From Mycobacterium sp. E183 (lineage in GTDB: Bacteria; Actinomycetota; Actinomycetes; Mycobacteriales; Mycobacteriaceae): a DNA stretch of 64,000 nucleotides. Below the pieces are notes generated by a model that was given only the letters and a program-made list of their open reading frames with translations, had not been told where the DNA came from and did not search any database. Where the stretch lies: NCBI RefSeq assembly GCF_001667735.1, contig NZ_LZJN01000138.1, positions 1 through 64,000 on the forward strand. The letters are read 5' to 3'. Shown in pieces: positions 11,442-20,374 of the stretch (position 1 is its first letter; each line of letters begins with the position of its first letter). Both the position numbers and the translations under genes were made by a program.

Positions 11442-12318
11442 AGGCCCCGCCCGTCGGCTCACGCTGCTGCTGGCCTGGGTATTCCTGGTCGAGCTCATCG
11501 TCGCGGCGGCCGTGCCGCTCGAAGCCGGACGCGGTGTCGGGATCCGGCCGGCGCAGCTGGTCACGCCGACGCGCACCCAGGCGAGCGCCACGACGAAGTC
11601 GCTGGTCATCGGTGACCGCACCGTTCGGCTGGCCGGTTTCGGCGGCCCGGCCAGTGATCGCCTGCTGTCGCGGCTGGCCTCCGACCTCGGCGCCGCGATC
11701 GACGCGGTCGAGGTGTTCTGGGGCGTGCAATGGTCGCGCGAGATCTCGCTGGTCGCGGCGCGCACCGACGAGGAGTTTCGCGCCGCCGCCGGCGGGGGAC
11801 CGGCGGCGCAGTGGGTCGACATCGCGGCGGTAACAGTTGCCGACCGCGTCGATCCGGCGCACCGGGCGGCGGTGGGTGAGCGGATCGTCTTTGCGCCAGG
11901 CGCGGCCACCATGACCGAGGGGGCGCTCCGAATCGTATTGGCGCACGAGCTTTTTCACTACGCCGCTCGGGCGGAGACCGCCGCGGACGCGCCCCGATGG
12001 CTGGCCGAGGGCGTGGCCGACTTCGTCGCCCGGCCCCGCACGCCGGTGTCCGCCGACGCGTTGCCGGTGCCGCTGACGTTGCCCTCGGACGCCGACCTGG
12101 ACGCGCCCGGGTCGCAGCGCTCGCTCGCCTACGACCGGGCCTGGTGGTTCGCGCGTTTCGTCGCCGACACCTACGGCGCGGCCAAGCTGCGCGACCTGTA
12201 TCTGGCCGTCTGCGGTGTCCGCCACACCGACGTGCCCGCCGCCGTCCACGACGTCCTGGCGACCGACTCGGCCGGCCTGCTCGCGCGCTGGCACGACTGG
12301 CTGACCCACCCGGGCTGA
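11404..12318 (+). CDS. Membrane-anchored HExxH metallopeptidase-like protein (Rv2189c position)
   Basis: 304 aa. A hydrophobic segment at 18-38 is a signal-anchor. The body looks extracytoplasmic and carries HELFH (H181 to H185) with a downstream glutamate in WLAEGVADF (E202), the zinc-ligand layout of gluzincin peptidases (peptidase MA-like). The start codon lies inside ripC (38-bp overlap), so the two should be co-translated. Context suggests processing of envelope proteins, possibly RipC itself; that is inference. The substrate is unknown. Confidence 0.65.
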   Translation: MPQARSTTPAATRGPARRLTLLLAWVFLVELIVAAAVPLEAGRGVGIRPAQLVTPTRTQASATTKSLVIGDRTVRLAGFGGPASDRLLSRLASDLGAAIDAVEVFWGVQWSREISLVAARTDEEFRAAAGGGPAAQWVDIAAVTVADRVDPAHRAAVGERIVFAPGAATMTEGALRIVLAHELFHYAARAETAADAPRWLAEGVADFVARPRTPVSADALPVPLTLPSDADLDAPGSQRSLAYDRAWWFARFVADTYGAAKLRDLYLAVCGVRHTDVPAAVHDVLATDSAGLLARWHDWLTHPG

Positions 12319-12354
12319 GGAGATGCCCCGCACGGCCCGGGTGCGCGCGCAGGC

Positions 12355-12366
12355 TAGCCTGACGCG
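12355..12366 (+). promoter_or_regulatory. -10 element for leaderless pimB
   Basis: TAGCCT at 12355-12360 followed by exactly 6 nt and then the GTG of pimB at 12367. A transcript starting about 7 nt after the hexamer would begin at the start codon itself. Confidence 0.55.
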
Positions 12367-13509
12367 GTGAGTCGGGTCCTGCTGGTTACCAACGACTTTC
12401 CGCCCCGGCCGGGCGGGATCCAGTCCTACCTGAACGACTTCGTCGGACGGCTGGTCGATGCCCGGTTGCATTCGGTGACGGTGTACGCGCCGCAGTGGAA
12501 GGGCGCCGACGCCTTCGACGAGTCGGCCGGGGCGGCCGGTTACCGGGTGTTCCGTCACCCGGGCACGCTGATGCTGCCGGGACCGGCGGTGGACGCTCGG
12601 ATGCGCCGGCTGATCGCCGAGAACGACATCGACACCGTCTGGTTCGGGGCGGCGGCGCCGCTGGCGTTGCTGGCGTCGCGCGCGCGCCAGGCCGGCGCGA
12701 CCCGGGTGGTGGCCAGCACGCACGGCCACGAGGTCGGCTGGTCGATGCTCCCGGTCGCCCGGTCGGTGCTCCGCCGCATCGGCGACACCACCGACGTCGT
12801 CACGTTCGTCAGCCGCTATACCCGCGCCCGGTTCGCGCCGGCGTTCGGACCCAAAGCCTCGCTGGAATACCTGCCGCCCGGGGTCAACACCGACCGGTTC
12901 CGGCCCGACCCGGCGGCCGGCGCCGAGCTGCGCGACCGGTATCGGCTGGGCCAGCGGCCGACGGTCGTGTGCGTGTCCCGGCTGGTGCCGCGCAAGGGCC
13001 AGGACACCCTGATCAAGGCGCTGCCGTCGATCCGACAACGCGTAGACGGCGCGGCCCTGGTGATCGTCGGCGGCGGTCCCTACCTGGACTCGCTGCGAAA
13101 GCTGGCCCGCGACTGCGGGGTCGCCGAGCACGTGACGTTCACCGGGGGCGTGCCGGCCGCCGAACTGCCCGCCCACCATGCGCTGGCCGACGTCTTCGCG
13201 ATGCCGTGCCGCACCCGCGGCGCCGGCATGGACGTCGAGGGCCTGGGCATCGTGTTCCTCGAGGCGTCCGCGACCGGCAAGCCGGTGATCGCCGGCGACT
13301 CCGGCGGGGCACCGGAAGCCGTGCAGCACAACAAGACTGGCTTGGTGGTCGATGGACGGTCGCCGGACGTCGTCGCCGACGCCGTCACCGAGGTACTCGG
13401 CGATCCGGACCGGGCCGCGGCAATGGGGGCGGCCGGACGCGAGTGGGTGCAGGCCCACTGGCGGTGGGACACGCTCGCGGCCCGGCTGGCCGAGCTTTTG
13501 CGCGCCTAG
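12367..13509 (+). CDS. pimB: GDP-mannose-dependent alpha-(1->6)-phosphatidylinositol monomannoside mannosyltransferase
   Basis: 380 aa GT-B glycosyltransferase (GT4). It adds the second mannose to phosphatidylinositol mannoside, making PIM2 on the cytoplasmic face, an early step to PIM, LM and LAM. The N-terminal acceptor domain begins LLVTNDFPPRPGGIQ. The GDP-mannose domain has VSRLVPRKGQDTLI, GGGPY and the E-x7-E motif (EGLGIVFLEAS). GTG start at 12367, probably leaderless. In order and sequence it matches Rv2188c (PimB'). Confidence 0.9.
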   Translation: MSRVLLVTNDFPPRPGGIQSYLNDFVGRLVDARLHSVTVYAPQWKGADAFDESAGAAGYRVFRHPGTLMLPGPAVDARMRRLIAENDIDTVWFGAAAPLALLASRARQAGATRVVASTHGHEVGWSMLPVARSVLRRIGDTTDVVTFVSRYTRARFAPAFGPKASLEYLPPGVNTDRFRPDPAAGAELRDRYRLGQRPTVVCVSRLVPRKGQDTLIKALPSIRQRVDGAALVIVGGGPYLDSLRKLARDCGVAEHVTFTGGVPAAELPAHHALADVFAMPCRTRGAGMDVEGLGIVFLEASATGKPVIAGDSGGAPEAVQHNKTGLVVDGRSPDVVADAVTEVLGDPDRAAAMGAAGREWVQAHWRWDTLAARLAELLRA

Positions 13510-13514
13510 CCGCT

Positions 13515-13570
13515 CGAGCGTCACGCTGGCGTGACGCTCGACGCCCCTCGTCATGCTGGCGTGACGCTCG
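13515..13570. terminator. Paired palindromes between convergent pimB and fadD15
   Basis: 13515-13540 is a 12-bp perfect stem with a TG loop (CGAGCGTCACGC and its complement). A second, imperfect copy ends at 13570. The element lies in the 140-bp gap where two genes converge, as expected for a bidirectional terminator. There is no U-tract, which is common in mycobacteria. Confidence 0.55.
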
Positions 13571-13649
13571 CAAGCGGTGGCGGTCCTCAGTGCGCCACCT
13601 CGAACTGGGGAGAACGGGATGGTCGCCCACCGCTGCCGGGCGCGGCTAG

Positions 13650-15452
13650 CTATTCCTTTTCGTAGATCCAGTCGATGTCGGAGGCGAACTTCTCGGCCAC
13701 CACGTTGCGCTTGACCTTCATCGTCGGCGTCAGCTCACCGGTGTCCTCGGTGAAATCGACCGGCAGGATGCGGAATTTGCGGATGGACTCGGCGTGCGAC
13801 ACGGACTGATTGGCGTGCTTGACGGCGGCGTCCACCTCGGCGACCAGGTCGGGGTCGTTGACCAGGTCGGCCACCGCCGCGCCGGCCGCCTTGTGGTTGC
13901 GCTCCTTCCACGCGCCGAACGCCTCGGGGTCGATGGTGATCAGCGCGCCGATGAACGGCTTGGCGTCGCCCACCACCATGGCCTGGCTGATCAGCGCGTG
14001 CGCCCGCAGCTGGTCCTCGAGCACCGCTGGGGCGACGTTCTTGCCGCCGGCGGTCACGATGATCTCCTTCTTGCGGCCGGTGATCTTCAGGAAGCCGTCC
14101 TCGTCGAGCGCGCCGAGGTCACCCGTCCTGAACCAGCCGTCGGTGAACGCGTCGTCGGTGGCCTGCTCGTTGCGCCAGTAGCCGCTGAACACCACGCCGC
14201 CGCGGACCAGCAGTTCGCCGTCCTCGGCGATGCGTATGCTGTTGCCCGGCAACAACGTTCCGACCGTCCCGATCCGCACGTTGCCGACCTGGTTGACCGT
14301 GATGGCCGAGCTGGTCTCCGTCAGGCCGTAGCCCTCGTGGATGGTCAGCCCGACGCCGCGGTAGAAGTGGCCCAGCCGCGCGCCCAGCGGGGCGCCGCCC
14401 GAGACCGACGCGTGGCATTCGCCGCCCAGCGCGGCGCGCAGCTTGTGATAGACCAGCCGGTCGAACAGCGCGTGCTTGGCGCGTAGCACCAGCCCGGTGC
14501 GCCCGCGGTCCTGCGCCTGGCTCCAGTCGACCGCGGTCTGCACGGCGGCGGCGAAGATGCGTCCCTTGCCGTCGTTGACCGCGCTCTGCTCGGCGGTGTT
14601 GTAGACCTTCTCGAACACCCGCGGTACCGACACCACCACCGTCGGCTTGAACACGGCGAACATCGGCAGCAGGTTCTTGATGTCGCTGGTGAACCCGACG
14701 GTCACCTTGTTGGCGAACGCCGAAAGTGTCAGCGAGCGCGCCAGCACGTGGGCCAGCGGCAGGAAGATCAGCAGCCGCTGACCCTCGTCCAGCAGCGTCG
14801 GCAGGCACTCCTTGGCGCCCCGCGTCTCGTACAGCAGGTTGGAATGGGTGAGCTGGCAGCCCTTGGGCCGTCCGGTGGTGCCGGAGGTGTAGATCAGCGT
14901 CGCCGGGTCGTCGGCGCGCAGCACCTCCTGGCGGGCGGTGAGCTCGGCGGGCTCCACCGACGCGCCGGCCTCCGCGAGCTGGTCGAGTGCCTTGGGGCCC
15001 GACCCGTCGATGTGCAGCACGCGGCGCAGCGCGGGCAGCTCGGCGGTGAGTTCGGTGACCATCGCGGCGTGCGCGTCGGTTTCGGCGAAGGCCAGCACCG
15101 CCTCGGAGTCCTGCAGCACCCAGCGCACCTGTTCGGCCGACGACGTCTCGTAGATCGGCACCGTGACGGCGCCCACGGACAGGATCGCGAGGTCGATGAT
15201 CGCCCACTCGTAGCGGGTGGCCGAGAAGATGGAGACCCGGTCGCCGGCCTGCACGCCAAGGCCGATCAGGCCCAGCGCCGCGGAGCGAACCTGTGTGGCC
15301 ACCTCGGCGCAGGTGACGTCGGTCCAGACGCCGTCGACCTGACGGCGGAAGATGACGAAGCCGGGATCTGATCGCTCGTGCTCGAAGACCATGGCCGCGA
15401 TGTTGTCGTGCTCGCCGACGGTGAAACGGGCGGGGACACTGTACTCACGCAC
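13650..15452 (-). CDS. fadD15: Long-chain fatty-acid-CoA ligase
   Basis: 600 aa AMP-forming synthetase that activates long-chain fatty acids to acyl-CoA. P-loop A3 is [12 protein letters not shown]5 is GYGLTETSS, the A7/A8 region is [24 protein letters not shown], and the catalytic lysine lies in the C-terminal TPTMKVKR segment. Full length for the FACL family. GTG start at 15452 with a GAGG ribosome site about 9 nt upstream. Position and sequence agree with Rv2187. Monocistronic, convergent with pimB and divergent from the next gene. Confidence 0.9.
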   Translation of the reverse strand: MREYSVPARFTVGEHDNIAAMVFEHERSDPGFVIFRRQVDGVWTDVTCAEVATQVRSAALGLIGLGVQAGDRVSIFSATRYEWAIIDLAILSVGAVTVPIYETSSAEQVRWVLQDSEAVLAFAETDAHAAMVTELTAELPALRRVLHIDGSGPKALDQLAEAGASVEPAELTARQEVLRADDPATLIYTSGTTGRPKGCQLTHSNLLYETRGAKECLPTLLDEGQRLLIFLPLAHVLARSLTLSAFANKVTVGFTSDIKNLLPMFAVFKPTVVVSVPRVFEKVYNTAEQSAVNDGKGRIFAAAVQTAVDWSQAQDRGRTGLVLRAKHALFDRLVYHKLRAALGGECHASVSGGAPLGARLGHFYRGVGLTIHEGYGLTETSSAITVNQVGNVRIGTVGTLLPGNSIRIAEDGELLVRGGVVFSGYWRNEQATDDAFTDGWFRTGDLGALDEDGFLKITGRKKEIIVTAGGKNVAPAVLEDQLRAHALISQAMVVGDAKPFIGALITIDPEAFGAWKERNHKAAGAAVADLVNDPDLVAEVDAAVKHANQSVSHAESIRKFRILPVDFTEDTGELTPTMKVKRNVVAEKFASDIDWIYEKE

Positions 15453-15586
15453 TCTTACTGACCTCGTTTTTTGGCTTGGCTGACGGTCCGGGGGGACGGC
15501 TGGTTGTGGTCCAGCCTAATCCGCGCGTTCGTGCAGGAATGGTGGCAGTCTGCGGGGCCTCGGGAGAGCTGTGTGAAGCTGGGGTG

Positions 15587-15976
15587 GTGAACAGCATCCA
15601 GATCGCGGACGAGACGTTCATCGCCGCCGACGGTGCGCGGGTCGGGGCCGCGGTCGCCGACCGGTCGTGCTGGCGTCGCTGGTGGCCGGACCTGCGGCTG
15701 CAGGTCGTCGAGGACCGGGCCGACAAAGGCATCCGGTGGGCGATCACCGGCGCGCTGACCGGCACCATGGAGATCTGGCTGGAGCCGTCACTGGACGGGG
15801 TTGTGCTGCACTACTTCCTGCATGCCGAGCCGACCGGCGTGGCGGCCTGGCAGCTGGCCAAGCTCAATCTGGCGAAAATGACACACCGCCGTCGGGTGGC
15901 GGGCAAGAAAATGGCCTTCGAGGTCAAGACGACACTGGAACGGTCACGTCCGGTCGGAGTTTCTCCGGTAGTTTAG
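15587..15976 (+). CDS. Conserved hypothetical protein (Rv2186c-like)
   Basis: 129 aa starting at GTG 15587 (VNSIQIADETF), which gives the length I recall for Rv2186c. The pattern of an N-terminal strand, a WRRWWPDLRLQV segment, alternating strands (GIRWAITGALTGTMEIWLEP) and a long C-terminal helix resembles the SRPBCC/START-like fold of the next gene. The two may be related lipid or polyketide-binding proteins. Cytosolic; ligand unknown. Confidence 0.65.
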   Translation: MNSIQIADETFIAADGARVGAAVADRSCWRRWWPDLRLQVVEDRADKGIRWAITGALTGTMEIWLEPSLDGVVLHYFLHAEPTGVAAWQLAKLNLAKMTHRRRVAGKKMAFEVKTTLERSRPVGVSPVV

Positions 15977-16091
15977 CCGGGTCAGGCTTGCAGGGAGAGT
16001 ACCGTTTCGGGCCGTAGGCCCGGGGGTCAGACCCGCACGGTAGTTCCCCGCCGGCGGCGTCGACCGCTTGCGGGAGAGAGGGCAGCACCAG

Positions 16092-16526
16092 GTGGCGGAA
16101 AAAACGTCGCAGACCATCTACATCGAGGCCGACCCGGGCACCGTGATGGACGTCATCGCGGACATCGATTCCTACCCGCAATGGATCTCGGAGTACCGCG
16201 AGGCCGAGGTCCAGGAGACGGACGCCGACGGCAACCCGAAAGTCGCGCGGGTGGTGCTGGACGCCGCCGTGCTCAAGGACACCTTGGTCATGGCCTACCA
16301 GTGGCCCAAGGACCGGCAATCGGTCAGCTGGACATTGGTCTCCAGCTCGCTGTTGCGCTCGCTGGAAGGCACATATCGGTTGGCGCCCAAGGGATCTGGC
16401 ACCGAGGTGACCTATGAGCTCTCGGTCGACCTCGCCGTCCCGATGATCGGCCTGCTCAAGCGCAAGGCCGAACGCCGGCTGACCGACACCGCGTTGAAGG
16501 ATCTGAAGAAACGAGTCGAGGGCTGA
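16092..16526 (+). CDS. SRPBCC (START-like, polyketide cyclase/dehydrase family) protein (Rv2185c, TB16.3-like)
   Basis: 144 aa from GTG 16092. A helix-grip fold is suggested by the N-terminal strand (TSQTIYIEADP), the VMDVIADIDSYPQWI motif common in this family, antiparallel strands and a C-terminal helix with KAERRLTDTALKDLKKRVEG. It presumably binds a small hydrophobic ligand in the cytosol. It is followed with a 4-bp overlap by the ArsA-like ATPase if that gene starts at CTG 16523, so the pair is likely an operon. Confidence 0.75.
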   Translation: MAEKTSQTIYIEADPGTVMDVIADIDSYPQWISEYREAEVQETDADGNPKVARVVLDAAVLKDTLVMAYQWPKDRQSVSWTLVSSSLLRSLEGTYRLAPKGSGTEVTYELSVDLAVPMIGLLKRKAERRLTDTALKDLKKRVEG

Positions 16527-17791
16527 GTGAGTCCAGCCAATCGCCGGCGCCCACCCCGGCCCGGATCAGCCTCTTCGTTGGTAAGGGCGGGGTAGGAAAA
16601 TCCACGCTGGCCTGCGCCACGGCCGTCAGCGCCGCGAGCGCGGGCCAGCGCGTGCTGGTGGTCTCCACCGATCAGGCGCACTCGCTGGGCGACGTGCTCG
16701 GTGTTCCCGTCCCGCCCAGTCAGGACGAACTGGTTCGGGTCCTCGCCGATGACGCCCAGGCCGGCGGTGGTTTTCTGGACGCGCTGGCGTTGGACACGTT
16801 GGCCCTGCTCGAGGTGCGGTGGCGTGACGTGGTCGAGACGCTGGATCGGCGATTTCCCGACTCGGAGCTGAGTACCATTGCTCCAGAAGAGCTTTCGGCG
16901 CTGCCCGGGGTTCAGGAGGTGCTCGGCCTGCACGCCGTCGGTGAGCTGGCCTGCTCCGGCGCCTGGGACCGCATCGTCGTCGACTGCGCCTCGACCGCCG
17001 ACGCGCTGCGGATGTTGACCTTGCCCGCCACCTTCGGGCTGTACGTCGAGCGGGCGTGGCCGCGCCATCGCCGGCTCTCCGTCGGCGCCGACGACGCGCG
17101 GTCCGCGGCGGCGGTGGAACTGCTGGAGCGCATCAGCGCAAGCGTCGAGGGGCTCGGTGCCCTTTTGACCGACGGCGAATTGGTCAGCGCGCATTTGGTG
17201 TTGACGCCCGAGCGGGTGGTTGCGGCCGAGGCGGCAAGGACGCTCGGGTCGCTGGCCCTGATGGGGGTGCGCGTCGAGGAACTCATCGTCAACCAGGTCC
17301 TGGCCGAGGACGAGTCCTACGAATACCGCAACCTGCCGGAGCACCCCGCGTTTTACTGGTACGCCGAACGCATTTCCGAACAACGTGGTGTTCTCGACGA
17401 GCTCGACGCCACCATCGGTGAGGTGGCCCTGGTCATGACTCCGCATCTGTCCGGCGAGCCGATCGGCCCCAAGGCGCTGGGCGCTTTGCTCGACAACGCC
17501 CGCCGCCGTGGCGGAACGCCCCCGCCGGGACCGCTGCGTCCGACGGTGGACCTGGAATCCGGCACGGGACTTGGTTCGATCTACCGGATGCGGCTAGCGT
17601 TGCCGCAACTCGATCCGTCGGGGCTGACGTTGGGGCGCGTCGATGACGACCTGATCATCAGCGCGGGCGGGTTGCGGCGCAGGGTTCGCCTGGCATCCGT
17701 GCTGCGACGGTGCACGGTGCTGGACGCCCACCTGCGCGGTAGCGAGCTGACAGTCCGATTTCGACCAGACCCGGAGGTGTGGCCTAAGTGA
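16523..17791 (+). CDS. ArsA/Get3-like ATPase (Rv2184c-like), probable CTG start
   Basis: 422 aa if read from CTG 16523. The frame contains no ATG, GTG or TTG until 16652, but a deviant Walker A motif (VGKGGVGKST, residues 19-28) and its strand lie upstream of 16652, so the ATPase cannot start there. CTG 16523 overlaps the previous TGA as CTGA, mirroring the ATGA/GTGA couplings nearby. Other signatures are VVSTDQAHSLGD (switch I, DxAHS), DCASTADALRMLTLP (switch II-like) and a helical insert. A Get3-type role in handling membrane proteins is one possibility. A base error hiding a GTG start is the alternative. Confidence 0.75.
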   Translation: MSESSQSPAPTPARISLFVGKGGVGKSTLACATAVSAASAGQRVLVVSTDQAHSLGDVLGVPVPPSQDELVRVLADDAQAGGGFLDALALDTLALLEVRWRDVVETLDRRFPDSELSTIAPEELSALPGVQEVLGLHAVGELACSGAWDRIVVDCASTADALRMLTLPATFGLYVERAWPRHRRLSVGADDARSAAAVELLERISASVEGLGALLTDGELVSAHLVLTPERVVAAEAARTLGSLALMGVRVEELIVNQVLAEDESYEYRNLPEHPAFYWYAERISEQRGVLDELDATIGEVALVMTPHLSGEPIGPKALGALLDNARRRGGTPPPGPLRPTVDLESGTGLGSIYRMRLALPQLDPSGLTLGRVDDDLIISAGGLRRRVRLASVLRRCTVLDAHLRGSELTVRFRPDPEVWPK

Positions 17792-18168
17792 GTGGGGGTC
17801 ATTCCGAAATCGGTCCGGAGCTGCGCAGGCTCGCCCAGGCGATCCTGGACGGTATCGATCCGGCGATGCGGACGGCGGCCGCGCTGACGGCGGGCCGGGG
17901 AGTCGGGACCGGCAAGTGTCAGCAGGTGTGGTGCCCGGTCTGCGCGCTGGCCGCGCTGGCGACCGGTGATCAGCACCCGCTGATCACCGTCATCGCCGAC
18001 CACAGCATCGCCCTGCTCGAGGTCGTGCGCGCCATGCTCGACGACATCAACGGCGCGGCCAAACCGCCGCCCGACGGGCCGACCGACGACGGTGGCGCCG
18101 GGCCGGCGAGTCCCGAGGCCACGACCAGGACCCGGTATCAGCCCATCCCCGTCACCGTCGAGGAGTGA
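17788..18168 (+). CDS. Conserved hypothetical protein (Rv2183c-like)
   Basis: 126 aa, GTG start overlapping the upstream TGA (GTGA). An N-terminal helix (EIGPELRRLAQAILDGID) is followed by CQQVWCPVC, a possible metal-binding CxxC pair. A second helix (DHSIALLEVVRAMLDDI) and a disordered Pro/Gly tail complete it. It is coupled to the ArsA-like ATPase, which suggests a partner or adaptor of that protein; the specific role is unknown. Confidence 0.7.
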   Translation: MSGGHSEIGPELRRLAQAILDGIDPAMRTAAALTAGRGVGTGKCQQVWCPVCALAALATGDQHPLITVIADHSIALLEVVRAMLDDINGAAKPPPDGPTDDGGAGPASPEATTRTRYQPIPVTVEE

Positions 18169-18208
18169 CCCGGCCGCGCCGGAGGTGGTCCGCCGCCCAC
18201 GCGATGGG

Positions 18209-18214
18209 TACAGT
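18209..18214 (+). promoter_or_regulatory. -10 element upstream of the acyltransferase
   Basis: TACAGT about 40 nt before the ATG at 18253. The predicted leader holds a strong GAGGGAGGG ribosome site. No clear -35 is seen. Confidence 0.4.
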
Positions 18215-18252
18215 TGGCGCAGAACACCGGCGGGCGGGCGAGAGGGAGGGCC

Positions 18253-18990
18253 ATGTGGTACTGGCTATTCAAGTACATACTCCTCGGCCCGTTGCTGGCC
18301 CTGCTCGGTAGGCCGAAAGTTGAAGGCCTGGAACATATTCCGAGTTCCGGCCCGGCGATCCTGGCCAGTAATCACCTAGCGGTGATGGACAGTTTCTACC
18401 TGCCGTTGGTGGTGCGCCGCCGGATCACCTTCCTGGCGAAAGCCGAATACTTCACCGGAACCGGTTTGAAGGGCTGGTTCCAGCGCTGGTTTTTCACCGC
18501 GGTGGGCCAGGTGCCGATCGACCGGACCGACGCCGACAGCGCGCAGGCCGCGCTGAACACCGCCGAGCGGCTGCTGTCGGCGGGCAAGTTGTTGGGCATG
18601 TACCCCGAGGGCACCCGTTCGCCGGACGGCCGGCTGTACAAGGGCAAGACCGGTCTGGCGCGGCTGGCGCTGCACACCGGGGTGCCGGTGATCCCGGTGG
18701 CGATGATCGGCACCAACGTCGTGAACCCGCCCGGCTCGAACATGCTGCGCTTCGGGCGGGTCACCGTCCGCTTCGGCAAGCCGATGGACTTCTCCCGTTT
18801 CGAAGGGCTGGCCGGCAACCGCTTCATCGAGCGCGCCGTCATCGACGAGGTGATCTACGAGCTGATGGGGCTTTCCGGCCAGGAGTACGTCGACATCTAC
18901 GCCGCCAGCGTCAAGGAAAACCGCAACGGGGCGTCCGGTCAGGGATCGACCGGCGAGGCCGCGCGGATTCCCGAAACCGCCGTCGGCTGA
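18253..18990 (+). CDS. 1-acyl-sn-glycerol-3-phosphate acyltransferase (PlsC family, Rv2182c-like)
   Basis: 245 aa. It transfers an acyl group to lysophosphatidic acid (or a related lysolipid), giving phosphatidic acid for PIM and phospholipid synthesis. The motif NHLAVMDS gives the catalytic H41-x4-D46. Block II lies near WFFTAVGQVPIDR and block III is YPEGTRSPDGRLYKGKTG. The N-terminus (MWYWLFKYILLGPLLALLG) is an amphipathic or membrane-embedded anchor. The ATG at 18253 follows GAGGGAGGG. It lies 10 bp from the convergent mannosyltransferase gene. Confidence 0.9.
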   Translation: MWYWLFKYILLGPLLALLGRPKVEGLEHIPSSGPAILASNHLAVMDSFYLPLVVRRRITFLAKAEYFTGTGLKGWFQRWFFTAVGQVPIDRTDADSAQAALNTAERLLSAGKLLGMYPEGTRSPDGRLYKGKTGLARLALHTGVPVIPVAMIGTNVVNPPGSNMLRFGRVTVRFGKPMDFSRFEGLAGNRFIERAVIDEVIYELMGLSGQEYVDIYAASVKENRNGASGQGSTGEAARIPETAVG

Positions 18991-19000
18991 ACCGTCGCGA

Positions 19001-20284
19001 TCAGCCGACCGCTGTCACCGGCGTCAATCGCTGCGGGGCGGAATCCCGCGCGGGCGTGCGCGCGGTGACCGTCAGCCCGGCCGCGACGAGGACCGCCAGC
19101 GCCCACCAGACGTAGGACATCCCCGCGAGCTGCCGCCACCAGACGGCCGCCGCCTCGTGATGCTTGGGTAGCAGGTCGATCGTCGACCAACGCATCAGCG
19201 CCACCCCCGCCGCGCCGACCACGCCCAGCGCCACGTTGCGGCGCCGCCAGGCCAGCACGGCCAGCACCACGACCGTCGGCAGCCCCCACACCCAGTGGTG
19301 TGACCAGGAGACCGGCGAGACCACCAACCCGAACAGCGCGACGCACACGACCGCCAGCACGGGCTCGTCGGCCCGCAGCACCCTGCGCATCGCCCACACC
19401 GTCAGCGCCAGGACCAGCAGCGAGGCGGCCACCCAGAGCAGGAAGCGCTGCTGCTCGCCCAGCCCGATGCGGGCCAGCGCCCCGGCGATGTTCTGATCGG
19501 TGTTCAACGCGGCCTCGCCGATCCGGTCGGTGTGGGCCAGCGTGTGCGTCCAGTACTCCCACGAATCGCTCCACGCCAGAACGAAACCGAGCGCCGTCGC
19601 CCCCACGAAGGACATCAGCGCGGTCACCGCGGCGCGGTTGTCCCGGCGCAGCAGGAAGTACAGCAGGAACACGGCCGGCGTGAGTTTGAGCGCGATGCCC
19701 AGGCCCAGCAACAGGCCGCGCGGCCACGGTGTGCGGCGCGGCACGCAGTCGGCGATCACCAGGGTCATCAGCACGACGTTGATCTGGCCGAAGGCGAAGT
19801 TCGACGTGACCGGTTCCAGCCACATCGTCGCCGCCGCGGTGATGACGACCGCGAGCCACCAGCGGCGCAGCCACGCCGGGCCGGGCAGCGCCGTCGACGC
19901 GGCCCAGACGTCGAGGCGGGTCAGCACGATCAGCGTCGACACGACCAGCAACACCAGCGTCAGCGCCGTGATCGCGACGCTGGCGGCCGGCATGTGCAGC
20001 CAGGCGAACGGGCAGAACACGATCGCGGCGAGCGGGGGATAGGTGAACGGCAGGTTGAGCCCGATCGGTGTGTGGAACAACACATCGCCGTGGTACAGCG
20101 AATGCCCGTGCATCCAGGCCTGCGCGCCCATCTGATACACGTCGATGTCGATGCGGTAGGGCGTGTGTCCGAACAGCTGCCAGGCCACATAGCCCAGCCC
20201 CGCCGCCGCCAGCAGCCAGAGCCCGCACCACAACAGGACGCGCCCGGGGTGGCTGCCCGCGCCGGGCGTCCGCGATCTACTCAT
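19001..20284 (-). CDS. Polyprenol-phosphomannose-dependent alpha-(1->2) mannosyltransferase (GT87, Rv2181-like)
   Basis: 427 aa GT-C membrane protein with about ten helices and, near the N-terminus, a periplasmic loop containing the acidic motif RIDIDVY. By homology with Rv2181 it adds the alpha-(1->2)-linked mannose branches of lipomannan and lipoarabinomannan on the outer face of the membrane. [16 protein letters not shown] and [11 protein letters not shown] are conserved loops of this family. ATG 20284 was chosen; a TTG three codons upstream is possible. Divergent from the membrane gene at 20375. Confidence 0.85.
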   Translation of the reverse strand: MSRSRTPGAGSHPGRVLLWCGLWLLAAAGLGYVAWQLFGHTPYRIDIDVYQMGAQAWMHGHSLYHGDVLFHTPIGLNLPFTYPPLAAIVFCPFAWLHMPAASVAITALTLVLLVVSTLIVLTRLDVWAASTALPGPAWLRRWWLAVVITAAATMWLEPVTSNFAFGQINVVLMTLVIADCVPRRTPWPRGLLLGLGIALKLTPAVFLLYFLLRRDNRAAVTALMSFVGATALGFVLAWSDSWEYWTHTLAHTDRIGEAALNTDQNIAGALARIGLGEQQRFLLWVAASLLVLALTVWAMRRVLRADEPVLAVVCVALFGLVVSPVSWSHHWVWGLPTVVVLAVLAWRRRNVALGVVGAAGVALMRWSTIDLLPKHHEAAAVWWRQLAGMSYVWWALAVLVAAGLTVTARTPARDSAPQRLTPVTAVG

Positions 20285-20362
20285 GTCGCACAACAGCGTA
20301 ATGGGTGCCTGGGCGTGCGAGGTGGCCCAGCGCGGCTCCCGCGGGGCGGACGCCCACAGGCG

Positions 20363-20374
20363 TACGTTTCAAGA
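20363..20374 (+). promoter_or_regulatory. -10 element for a leaderless membrane-protein gene
   Basis: TACGTT at 20363-20368, 6 nt before the GTG at 20375; consistent with a transcript starting on the start codon. Confidence 0.5.

Noticed and set aside
16527..16595. GTG 16527 as the ArsA-like start codon
   Set aside because: It is in another frame and meets a TAG after 22 codons. It could only work if the sequence had an indel.
16652..17791. Start of the ArsA-like gene at GTG 16652
   Set aside because: This would remove the nucleotide-binding P-loop and first strand, leaving a non-functional fold.
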